A DNA stretch of 7,508 bases from Deinococcus sp. GTDB lineage: Bacteria > Deinococcota > Deinococci > Deinococcales > Thermaceae. Within the stretch, counting starts at the first letter, position 1. Each line of letters starts with the position of its first letter. Below are positions 1 to 5,875 of the stretch, one piece after another. The notes below the pieces were generated by a model that did not search any database, was not told the DNA's origin, and worked only from the letters and a program-made list of their open reading frames with translations. The DNA is taken from NCBI GenBank assembly GCA_023382135.1, contig JAMCQK010000141.1, forward strand, positions 1 to 7,508, given 5' to 3'. Both the position numbers and the translations under genes were made by a program.

Positions 1-2100
1 GTGGAACCGGCCGCCCTGGACCGTGCACTGGTGCAGGCCTGGCAGCTTGCCCTGGAGCGCTTCAGCCAGCAGGCGCCCTTGGTGGTTGCACTGGAAGATC
101 TGCACGCAGCCGATCCCACCGTACTCGAGTTCGCCCGCAAGCCGCTCTATGGCCGTGTATTGCTGCTCGTCACCAGCAGACGTAACCGCTTTGAAAGAGC
201 GGAGGATATCGACCTGTTTGAGATGGCGCCGCTCAGCCGCGAACACAGCCGGAAATTGTTGCTGAGGCTCTGCCCGGAACTAGAAAGTAAGCGCGCAACC
301 GCCCTGGCCGCACTGAGTGGCGGCTTCCCCTTGGTGCTCCAGAGCCTGGCGTTGAACCCGGTGGGCGAACCCGAACCCATACCCTTTTTTCAGCCAAGAC
401 TCGACGCCCTTCCCCGCGTGGTCCGCAACACGCTGTGCGCGGTGGCGGCGCTAGGCGACGGCTCACCGCCAGAACTGATACGGCTGGTGGCGGGGGACGA
501 GGCGGATTTAGCCAGGTTAGTGGCGGAAGGTTTCTTGGAGGCCGAGCCCGATGGCCGGCTTGCCTTCAGTATCCCGCTGTTGCGCGAGGCCGCTCTGGGA
601 CAGGTGAGCGCGCAGCAAAGCGTCGCCTGGCACCGCGAAGCAGCGCTTTGGTACCAGTCGCAGAACCTGCTGTTCGAGGCCGCGCGCCACCTCGAGGCCG
701 CCGGCGAACCCCACCAGGCCTTCAGGATCTTGCGCCTCTACGCCCAACAAGCCTGGCAGGCCGCGCAGCACGACGCCGCTATCGCTGGCTACCGCGAGGC
801 CCTGCGCCTGGCGGAAGGTCCGCTGGCCCAGCCGGTGATGCTCGAGTTGTGCGAACGCCTTTTGTCTCTGGGCCGTTTCACCGAGGTTCTCGACCTGGTC
901 ACGCCCGAGACAATAGCACAACACCCGTCTTTTCGCGCCGTGCGCGCGGAAGCTCTTTTGGAGCTGGGCAAGTGGGACGAGGCGGAAGCCCTGCTCACCG
1001 TTTCCGCCCACGAACCGCGCATAAGGCTTACCCTATCCAGGTTCTACCAAGCCCCGGGTGCGCTCACTTACTTAGAGAAGCTTCCCCCTTCGCTGCAAGC
1101 CCAGGGGCGGCTAAGGCGCGCCGAGGCGCTGGCACGTACTGGGAAGCTGAAGGAAGCCGCCGAAGCCTTCGCGTCCTATCTCGCTTTGCCCGAAGGTTCT
1201 CCCTACCGCCAAAGCCAGGCCAGGTTGCAACTTTCGCGCATCCACTGGAAACTCTTTCAACCGGCGCAAGCGCTGGAGGTGCTTCCGGAAAACAGCGAAG
1301 CGCCTTCCGGCTTAGGCTGGCTGCGCCTGGCGGAGCTGGTGGCCAAGGCAGGGCTTTGGATGGATCTAGGCCAGTATCAAAAAGCGGAACCGGTGTTCGA
1401 AAACGCGCTTGCCAGCCTCGAGGACGCCCCCTCCGGCCAGCGGGCCCAGAACCTAACCAGCTACATGCGCTTTTTGATAGAAACGGGGCGGCTCTACCAA
1501 GCGCTCGAACACGGTACCCGAGCAGCGCACAAGAACCCGCACCCCTGGCTGCTGGCGCATCTGGCGCTGGCCAAAGCGCTTGCGGGAGAAACGGGGGACA
1601 GCCCGGCGTTCCGCCTGCCGGCCAACGAACCATACGCGTCTGAAGAAACCGGCTCAGCCCACGCCTTGGCGGGCGCCCTCAGGGCGCTCAAGCTACAGCA
1701 AGACCCTACGCGGATGTTCAAACAGGCCCTGGTCTTGGCCATCAGCAGCCCCAACCCGCGCCTTTACTACCTCGCGCTCCTGGGACTTGGCTTCTACTTA
1801 TGGAAAAGGAGCCCCAAAAAAGCCAGCGCCCTTTCGCAGCACCTTCTCACCCATACCGCGCGCTCCGGCTTTGTAAGCTACCACCAGTGGGCCAGGCTTC
1901 TGTGCGTACAGGTCCACCTGGAACAGGGCAAGGAAGCGCAACACCTGCTGCAGTTCAGCCCCTCTACCCCGCTCGCAGCCCAGTGGCGGCTCGCGCTTCT
2001 CAAGCGCCTGGGCGACCCTGTAGAGACGCTGGATGAAACCGTTTTAACGGGCTACGGTATCCTGGGAGAATGGGTGCTCAGCTACTGGCGACAGGCCTAA
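1..2100 (+). CDS. STAND/AAA-type ATPase with helical-repeat tail, probable regulator; 5' end probably cut by the window
   Basis: This looks like the back part of a signal-transduction ATPase of the MalT/AAA_16 type. Residues 27-35 (LVVALEDLH) fit a Walker B strand, followed by the 'AADP' typical of this family. Residues 53-60 (VLLLVTSR) resemble the sensor-1 strand, and GGFPL at 107-111 resembles the STAND GxP motif. Residues about 135-200 could be a winged helix. From about 205 to the end the protein is an alpha-solenoid with TPR-like units near 256-270, 311-333, 369-395, 405-429, 445-472 and 482-510. No Walker A P-loop is visible although Walker B is only 27 residues in, so the true start is probably upstream and the GTG at base 1 is likely incidental. 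The C-terminus (WVLSYWRQA) carries no LuxR-type HTH, so any DNA-binding domain would have to be N-terminal, as in SARP/BTAD regulators. The ligand and targets are unknown. The family is fairly sure; the regulatory role is inferred. Confidence 0.7.
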   Translation: MEPAALDRALVQAWQLALERFSQQAPLVVALEDLHAADPTVLEFARKPLYGRVLLLVTSRRNRFERAEDIDLFEMAPLSREHSRKLLLRLCPELESKRATALAALSGGFPLVLQSLALNPVGEPEPIPFFQPRLDALPRVVRNTLCAVAALGDGSPPELIRLVAGDEADLARLVAEGFLEAEPDGRLAFSIPLLREAALGQVSAQQSVAWHREAALWYQSQNLLFEAARHLEAAGEPHQAFRILRLYAQQAWQAAQHDAAIAGYREALRLAEGPLAQPVMLELCERLLSLGRFTEVLDLVTPETIAQHPSFRAVRAEALLELGKWDEAEALLTVSAHEPRIRLTLSRFYQAPGALTYLEKLPPSLQAQGRLRRAEALARTGKLKEAAEAFASYLALPEGSPYRQSQARLQLSRIHWKLFQPAQALEVLPENSEAPSGLGWLRLAELVAKAGLWMDLGQYQKAEPVFENALASLEDAPSGQRAQNLTSYMRFLIETGRLYQALEHGTRAAHKNPHPWLLAHLALAKALAGETGDSPAFRLPANEPYASEETGSAHALAGALRALKLQQDPTRMFKQALVLAISSPNPRLYYLALLGLGFYLWKRSPKKASALSQHLLTHTARSGFVSYHQWARLLCVQVHLEQGKEAQHLLQFSPSTPLAAQWRLALLKRLGDPVETLDETVLTGYGILGEWVLSYWRQA

Positions 2101-2115
2101 CGCGCCCGCTAAAAT
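2086..2115 (+). promoter_or_regulatory. Candidate sigma-A promoter for dnaG
   Basis: TAAAAT at 2110-2115 matches five of six bases of the -10 consensus. It lies just after the stop of the upstream gene, with a poor -35 (TGGCGA, 2086-2091) 18 bp upstream. It would give a leader of about 80 nt before dnaG. The AT-rich hexamer stands out in GC-rich surroundings, but the -35 is weak, and read-through from the upstream gene is equally possible. Confidence 0.25.
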
Positions 2116-2118
2116 TTC

Positions 2119-2135
2119 CTCTGCTCCCAGCAGGG
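2119..2135 (+). other. Small hairpin in the dnaG leader / intergenic gap
   Basis: CTGCT (2121-2125) and AGCAG (2129-2133) are exact inverted repeats around a CCC loop, extended by a G-T pair and a C-G pair. No T-run follows on the + strand, so it does not look like a classic intrinsic terminator. It could be a weak attenuating or mRNA-end structure between the ATPase gene and dnaG. Confidence 0.3.
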
Positions 2136-2201
2136 TACATCCGCTTACGGCGCGTTCGCAGGAAACAATTCCGTTAGCGCGGCCCGGATCAAAACAAATC
2201 T

Positions 2202-3947
2202 ATGGACCTTAGAAGCAGCCAAGCCACCGAGCAGATCAGGAGCCGGCTTCCCCTGCGGGAGCTGGTGGGCCGATACGTAGCGCTCAAGCCGGCTGGTAAG
2301 GGCCGCTGGAAAGGGCTCTGCCCCTTTCACCAGGAGAAAACCCCGTCCTTTCACGTGGATGAAAACAAGGGGTTTTTCCACTGCTTCGGCTGCAAGGCGG
2401 GTGGCGACCTGTTCAAGTTCATGGAGCTGATCGAAGGCATTGACTTTCGGCAAGCGCTGGAGCGGCTGGCGCACGAGACGGGGGTGGAACTTCCGGCCTC
2501 GAGGCCGGAAGGCTCCAAGAAAGAGCTTCTGGAAGTTATCAAGCTGGCGCAAGATTACTTCAGGAAGAGCCTGCAAGGAGGGCCGCTCCAATATCTCGAA
2601 AACCGGGGCCTGAAACCCGAATCCATCGAACGCTTTGGCCTGGGCTACGCGCCCCAGAGCCGTGACGGGCTGTTGCGCCACCTGCAAGCAGCGGGGGTGG
2701 GCCCGGAAGAAGGCCTGGCCGCCGGTGTTCTGGCGGAGCGCGAGGGCCGCTTCTTTGACCGCTTCCGAAACCGCATCACTTTTCCCCTGCACGACCCGCT
2801 GGGGCGCACGGTGGCCTTCACCGCCCGGGCGCTAACGCCCGAGGAGCAGCCCAAGTACTTGAACTCTCCGGAGACTGCGCTCTTCAAAAAAAGCTTGCTG
2901 CTTTACGGCCTGCCCCAGGCCCGCCACGCGTTGCGCGACAAAAAACGCGCGGTGGTGGTGGAGGGGTTGTTCGACGTGATTGCCCTGCACCAACTGGGCT
3001 TCGAGGAGACAGTAGGCGTACTGGGATCTTCGCTTTCCAGCGAGCAGGCCCACCTGCTCAGGCGGCATGAGGTGGCGGAGCTTTACCTGGCCTTCGACGC
3101 CGACGAGGCCGGGCGCAAGGCCACCTTGCAGAGCCTGGGCCTCGAGATTGTCCGTTCCTTTTTGGTGTACGCAGTGCTGTTGGAAGGCGGCAAAGACCCC
3201 GGCGACCTGCTGCTAGCCGAGGACGGGCTTTTGCAGTTCAAGGAGTTTTTGCAAAAGGCGCTTCCCGAAGTGGAATTCCGTTTCCAGTCTGCTAGTGAGA
3301 ACCAGGACCTCAAGACGCCGGCGGGAAAGCGAGCCGTGCTCGAGGCCCTTGCGCCCCGCATGATTTCCAGCGAGCCTTTCGACCCGGTAGTGGAGCGGCT
3401 CAAGGCGCTGGTAGTGGGCAGGCTCGGCCTCGAGGCCAGAGCCTTGGAAGACTTTCTGGCGAGCGGAAAAAAAGTCCGCTCCGACAAAAGCTCTTCAATC
3501 GCCTTCTCCCGCCCCGATCTGCTGGAAAAACGCTTGCTGCTGGAGCTTGACCTGATCGCCCAGATCCTCTCGGTACCAGAAGACGAGCTGGCAACCTGGG
3601 TTGAGTACGTGGAGGACCACACCTGGCCGCCGGAGGGCAGCTTGCTGGCGGAGTTTGCCAGCATGGCCAAGACCGAAAAAAGTTCCCAGCGCATCATTGC
3701 CCACTTCGAACGCAGAGGTGAGGGCTCAAAGCTTTTGGAGCTTTTGGTAATGGGGCCCGGCCGTCCGCTTTCGGAGCTGCAGTCCAGCATGGAGCGCAGC
3801 ATGGCCAGGCTGCGGGAAATTTACTTGATGGAACGCTTGGAACGGCTCAAGGCACAGCTGCACACCGAGGCTGACAACAACATCCTGCGGGAAATTCACG
3901 AAGTTCAGCGGGCTATCGAGGCTGAACGCAGGGTGTACAAAAGATAA
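2202..3947 (+). CDS. dnaG: DNA primase DnaG, complete
   Basis: Makes the RNA primers for chromosome replication and works with the replicative helicase DnaB. The protein has 581 residues, the usual length. The N-terminal CHC2 zinc domain has ligands C40, H43, C61 and C64 within the typical CPFHQEKTPSF and FHCFGC motifs. The RNA-polymerase domain carries the basic motif RFRNRITFPL (187-196) and PKYLNSPET (217-225). The Toprim site shows E254 in VVVEGLFDV, D299 and D301 in AFDADEAG, and GKDP at 330-333. Residues from about 430 to the end are a helical helicase-binding domain. ATG at 2202 is the earliest possible start, because a TAG lies in frame at 2175 with no start codon between. No clear Shine-Dalgarno precedes it. 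The neighbours are not the rpsU and rpoD genes commonly found beside dnaG. Odd points are a perfect palindrome at codons 97-104 and an A7 run at codons 422-424. Confidence 0.97.
   Translation: MDLRSSQATEQIRSRLPLRELVGRYVALKPAGKGRWKGLCPFHQEKTPSFHVDENKGFFHCFGCKAGGDLFKFMELIEGIDFRQALERLAHETGVELPASRPEGSKKELLEVIKLAQDYFRKSLQGGPLQYLENRGLKPESIERFGLGYAPQSRDGLLRHLQAAGVGPEEGLAAGVLAEREGRFFDRFRNRITFPLHDPLGRTVAFTARALTPEEQPKYLNSPETALFKKSLLLYGLPQARHALRDKKRAVVVEGLFDVIALHQLGFEETVGVLGSSLSSEQAHLLRRHEVAELYLAFDADEAGRKATLQSLGLEIVRSFLVYAVLLEGGKDPGDLLLAEDGLLQFKEFLQKALPEVEFRFQSASENQDLKTPAGKRAVLEALAPRMISSEPFDPVVERLKALVVGRLGLEARALEDFLASGKKVRSDKSSSIAFSRPDLLEKRLLLELDLIAQILSVPEDELATWVEYVEDHTWPPEGSLLAEFASMAKTEKSSQRIIAHFERRGEGSKLLELLVMGPGRPLSELQSSMERSMARLREIYLMERLERLKAQLHTEADNNILREIHEVQRAIEAERRVYKR
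2490..2511. repeat. 22-bp perfect palindrome inside dnaG
   Basis: The arms CTTCCGGCC (2490-2498) and GGCCGGAAG (2503-2511) are exact reverse complements around TCGA, so all 22 bases form a perfect palindrome centred on CTCGAG. In mRNA it would fold into a 9-bp GC-rich hairpin with a 4-nt loop. It encodes residues 97-104 (LPASRPEG), the linker between the zinc-binding and polymerase domains of DnaG. Confidence 0.9.
3461..3481 (+). repeat. Inverted repeat enclosing an A7 run in dnaG
   Basis: GAGCGGA (3461-3467) and TCCGCTC (3475-3481) are exact 7-bp inverted repeats. The run of seven A (3467-3473) starts at the last base of the left arm and fills most of the loop. In the dnaG frame it reads GGA AAA AAA GTC (residues 422-425, G-K-K-V), which contains an A-AAA-AAA heptamer of slippery type. 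It lies at the boundary between the polymerase core and the C-terminal helicase-binding domain. Confidence 0.8.
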
Positions 3948-3970
3948 CCGGCCAACACTGCATTTTTTTC
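3928..3970 (+). terminator. Candidate intrinsic terminator after dnaG
   Basis: GCAG (3928-3931) can pair with CTGC (3958-3961) and TGT (3934-3936) with ACA (3955-3957), leaving a two-base bulge and a large loop that includes the dnaG stop codon. A run of seven T (3963-3969) follows the stem almost at once, as in Rho-independent terminators. The stem is imperfect and its loop is 18 nt, so the call is tentative. An alternative pairing of ACTGC (3957-3961) with GCAGT (3974-3978) would place the T-run inside a loop. Confidence 0.35.
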
Positions 3971-4056
3971 TTGGCAGTCCGCGGCTTGCACCCTAGCCAC
4001 AGTCAGCCCGCCTATCAGATGATGGCTTGCGACACGAAGTCGCCAGACGCAATGAA

Positions 4057-4062
4057 TATACT
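4057..4062 (+). promoter_or_regulatory. Candidate -10 element for the sulfurtransferase gene
   Basis: TATACT matches five of six consensus bases and sits 17 bp before the start codon. Transcription would begin near 4069, almost at the SD site, giving an unusually short leader of about 11 nt. No acceptable -35 lies 16-18 bp upstream; a TTGCGA at 4027-4032 is too far away, at 24 bp. Confidence 0.3.
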
Positions 4063-4069
4063 GGGCGCC

Positions 4070-4074
4070 GGAGG
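4070..4074 (+). promoter_or_regulatory. Ribosome binding site of the sulfurtransferase gene
   Basis: GGAGG lies 5 bases before the ATG at 4080, a good Shine-Dalgarno match at good spacing. It fixes the start codon. Confidence 0.8.
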
Positions 4075-4079
4075 CACCT

Positions 4080-4937
4080 ATGAATTACGCCCATCCCGAA
4101 GTTCTGGTGAGCACCGGCTGGGTCCAGGAACATCTCGCGGATCCCGGTATCCGGGTGCTGGAAGTGGACGAAGACATTTTGCTCTACGAGACCGGACATA
4201 TCGCCGGCGCGCAGAAAGTGGACTGGCAGGGAGACTTCTGGGACCCGGTGATGCGCGAATTCATTGGCCCCGAGGAGTTTGCCCGGCTCATGGAGCGGCT
4301 GGGGATTTCCAATGACACCTTGGTGGTGCTCTACGGCGATAAAAACAACTGGTGGGCGGCCTACGCGTTCTGGTTCATGACTTACAACGGCCACCAGAAC
4401 CTCAAGCTGATGAACGGCGGACGGGTGAAGTGGATCCAGGAGAATAAGCCCCTTACCACCGACAAGCCCAGCTACCCCAAGGGCAGCTACAAAGTGGGTC
4501 AGCGTGACCCCAGTCAGCGGGCCTTCAAAGATGAAGTGCTGAAACACCTCGAGAAGGTCAAGGCAGGCAAGGGAGCCCTGGTAGACGTGCGCAGCCTGCC
4601 CGAGTTCGTTGGCGAGCGCACCCATATGCCCGAATACCCCCAGGAAGGCGTGCTGCGCGGAGGCCATATCCCCGGAGCCAAAAGCATTCCCTGGGCCACC
4701 ACGGTAGGCCCCGATGGAACTTTCAAAAGCGCCGAAGAGCTCAAGGCTATCTACGACCCCAAAGGCGTAACAAAGGATAAGGAGATCATCACCTACTGCC
4801 GCATCGCGGAGCGCAGCAGCCACAGCTGGTTTGTGCTCAAGTACCTGCTCGGCTACCCCAACGTCAAAAATTACGACGGCTCCTGGACCGAGTGGGGCAA
4901 CAGCGTGGGTGTGCCGATTGCCAAAGGCGAGGAATAG
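4080..4937 (+). CDS. Two-domain thiosulfate sulfurtransferase (rhodanese, SseA/CysA type)
   Basis: Transfers sulfane sulfur from a donor such as thiosulfate to a thiophilic acceptor (cyanide in vitro) through a cysteine persulfide; probably cytoplasmic, as no signal peptide is visible. The 285 residues hold two rhodanese domains, the usual length for this family. The N-terminal domain (about 8-125) has the GHIAGA motif (39-44) but lacks the catalytic Cys: the loop position reads YGDKNN (85-90). The C-terminal domain (about 145-280) has VDVRSLPEF (168-176), GGHIPGA (194-200) and the active loop CRIAERSSH with C240. That loop closely resembles the CRIGERSSH loop of the actinobacterial CysA-type enzymes. 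The start is fixed by GGAGG 5 bases upstream. The gene converges on a small rhodanese gene and is separated from dnaG by 132 bp. The enzyme family is secure; the physiological donor and acceptor are unknown. Confidence 0.93.
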   Translation: MNYAHPEVLVSTGWVQEHLADPGIRVLEVDEDILLYETGHIAGAQKVDWQGDFWDPVMREFIGPEEFARLMERLGISNDTLVVLYGDKNNWWAAYAFWFMTYNGHQNLKLMNGGRVKWIQENKPLTTDKPSYPKGSYKVGQRDPSQRAFKDEVLKHLEKVKAGKGALVDVRSLPEFVGERTHMPEYPQEGVLRGGHIPGAKSIPWATTVGPDGTFKSAEELKAIYDPKGVTKDKEIITYCRIAERSSHSWFVLKYLLGYPNVKNYDGSWTEWGNSVGVPIAKGEE

Positions 4938-4953
4938 CCAGGCAAGAATCTGC

Positions 4954-4979
4954 CGGGGCCGGCCTTTGTGCCGGCCCTG
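4954..4979. terminator. GC-rich hairpin between convergent genes, probable bidirectional terminator
   Basis: GGGCCGGC (4956-4963) and GCCGGCCC (4970-4977) form an 8-bp perfect stem with a 6-nt loop, extended by a G-T pair (4955/4978) and a C-G pair (4954/4979). It is the only strong hairpin in the 69 bp between two convergent stop codons, where both transcripts must end. Neither strand has a U-tract after it, so it is not a textbook intrinsic terminator. Confidence 0.5.
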
Positions 4980-5006
4980 TGCACGGGGTGAGCACAAGGT
5001 TCGGCT

Positions 5007-5294
5007 CTACGGTTTATTCAAGGCGTTGAGGCCCCCCTCAAAATTCCACACCTGGTTATACCCATCGGCCTCGAGATACAACCCAGCCAGCTCGCTCTGA
5101 ATGCCGCGCTCGCAGACCAGGAGAATCGGCCTGTCCTTGGGAAGTTGGTGCTTGCCCCGCTTGATGTCATCCATGCTGATGTTGACAGCTCCCTCAAGGC
5201 TGCCCGCCGCGAAGCGGGTGGCAGGCCGCACGTCCACGATGATCGGGGAGCGCCTCAGCAAGGACTCGAGTTCTTCTGGCTTGAGCGATTTCAT
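5007..5294 (-). CDS. Single-domain rhodanese-like sulfurtransferase
   Basis: A 95-residue protein made of one rhodanese domain and little else. VDVRPATRF (20-28) gives the conserved Asp21 and Arg23. GSLEGAVNIS (31-40) replaces the usual GHIPGA-type motif. The candidate catalytic Cys61 sits in the loop CERGIQS, followed by a helix and WNFEGGLNAL (83-92). The loop fits CxxGxRS except that Gln66 replaces the common Arg. Such proteins carry persulfide sulfur to acceptors, for example in Fe-S cluster assembly, tRNA thiolation or sulfide detoxification; which applies here cannot be seen. Its ATG overlaps the ferritin stop codon as ATGA (5291-5294). The AAGGA just before it is too close to act as a normal ribosome site, so translational coupling to ferritin is likely. 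Probably cytoplasmic; no signal peptide or membrane segment. Confidence 0.9.
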   Translation of the reverse strand: MKSLKPEELESLLRRSPIIVDVRPATRFAAGSLEGAVNISMDDIKRGKHQLPKDRPILLVCERGIQSELAGLYLEADGYNQVWNFEGGLNALNKP

Positions 5295-5764
5295 TCCTTG
5301 GGCAACAGCGCTTCGGCCTGGAACAAGTTGATGCCGCTCTCGAGCAGGGCCAGCAACTTCTCCATGGTGGTCACTTCTTCCACCTGCTCCTCAATAAACC
5401 ACTGCAGGAACTGGAAGCCGGTGTAATCGCGCTTTTCGGTTGCAATCCGGGCCATCTCCTGAAACTGCTGGGTGACCTGCAGTTCCCATTGATGGGCCTT
5501 TTTAACCGCATCGGCAGCCGACTTGAAGCTGGGGGCCGCCTTGGCGGTGGCGGGGATATCGAACTTCACCCCGGCGTCCACCAGAAAACGCACGATCTTT
5601 AGAGCGTGTTCCCGCTCCTCCTCCGACTGGCGGTAGAAGAAACCGGCCCAGCCATCCAGGTTTTGCTGGGCGAAGTACACCGCAATGGCAAGATACTGTT
5701 GGCTGGCGGTAAGCTCGTGCCCGACTTGCTCGTTCAAAGACTTGGCGAGTTCGGCGCTGATCAT
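5291..5764 (-). CDS. ftnA: Non-heme ferritin (FtnA-like iron storage protein)
   Basis: Oxidises Fe(II) and stores it as a mineral inside a 24-subunit shell in the cytoplasm. The 157-residue protein is a four-helix-bundle ferritin. From memory of the E. coli FtnA numbering, the ferroxidase residues are all at matching positions: E17, Y24, E50, H53, E94 and Q127, and the third-site residues E49, E126 and E130 are also present. This points to an active, non-heme ferritin rather than a Dps or bacterioferritin; there is no Met at the heme-ligand position near 52. The start is fixed by AGGAGGT 5 bases upstream. It is the first gene of a two-gene unit, with its TGA overlapping the start of a small rhodanese. 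It is divergent from carB across 111 bp. Iron or redox control is expected for ferritins, but I see no clear Fur, PerR or DtxR box. Confidence 0.95.
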   Translation of the reverse strand: MISAELAKSLNEQVGHELTASQQYLAIAVYFAQQNLDGWAGFFYRQSEEEREHALKIVRFLVDAGVKFDIPATAKAAPSFKSAADAVKKAHQWELQVTQQFQEMARIATEKRDYTGFQFLQWFIEEQVEEVTTMEKLLALLESGINLFQAEALLPKE

Positions 5765-5769
5765 CGATT

Positions 5770-5776
5770 ACCTCCT
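5770..5776 (-). promoter_or_regulatory. Strong ribosome binding site of the ferritin gene
   Basis: On the minus strand this reads AGGAGGT, a near-perfect match to the anti-SD sequence, 5 bases before the ATG. It implies strong translation of ferritin, and through coupling, of the overlapping rhodanese. Confidence 0.9.
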
Positions 5777-5798
5777 AATCCATGCTAACACTGGTGAG

Positions 5799-5804
5799 AT
5801 TATG
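5799..5804 (-). promoter_or_regulatory. Candidate -10 element of the ferritin-rhodanese operon
   Basis: On the minus strand this reads CATAAT, five of six consensus bases, in the AT-rich divergent gap. Transcription would begin near 5792, giving a leader of about 28 nt that holds the SD. No good -35 lies at the right distance, so either an activator helps or another AT-rich hexamer is used, such as GATATA (5816-5821), which has TTAACT (5840-5845) 18 bp away. Confidence 0.35.
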
Positions 5805-5855
5805 AAGAAAATGTGTATATCTATTCGTTTTGGACTAGCAGTTAAACCCCAGCCG

Positions 5856-5864
5856 TGATAGGCT
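5856..5864 (+). promoter_or_regulatory. Candidate extended -10 promoter of carB, near-leaderless
   Basis: TGATAGGCT combines an upstream TG with TAGGCT, which fits the TANNNT form of the -10 hexamer. The hexamer ends 11 bases before the carB ATG, so transcription would start about 5 nt before the gene. No clear SD is present. Very short leaders with a -10 close to the start codon are common in Deinococcus-Thermus genomes. Confidence 0.4.
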
Positions 5865-5875
5865 TTGCCTTCGGA

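Noticed and set aside
435..1643. Open frame of 402 codons in another frame of the ATPase gene
   Set aside because: The translation is rich in Arg, Gly, Ala and Pro with no recognisable domain, typical of an out-of-frame reading of a GC-rich gene.
2886..2892. A7 run in the Toprim region of dnaG as a programmed slippage site
   Set aside because: It encodes conserved-looking Lys-Lys with no flanking stem, and slippage here would destroy the catalytic domain.
3083..3802. Open frame of 239 codons antisense to dnaG
   Set aside because: The Ser-rich translation without motifs lies entirely opposite a conserved primase, so it is a shadow.
3993..4997. Open frame of 334 codons antisense to the sulfurtransferase
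   Set aside because: It lies opposite a well-recognised gene with catalytic motifs and an SD. Its translation shows no family motif, and GC-rich codon usage commonly creates such shadow frames.
5765..5800. Fur, PerR or DtxR operator upstream of ferritin
   Set aside because: AT-rich fragments such as GTTAGCAT and GATTAGG are present, but they do not form a convincing palindrome for any of these regulators.
5830..5835. TTGGAC as the -35 of the carB promoter
   Set aside because: It is 23 bp from the TAGGCT -10 candidate and matches only three consensus bases. No acceptable -10 lies 16-18 bp after it.
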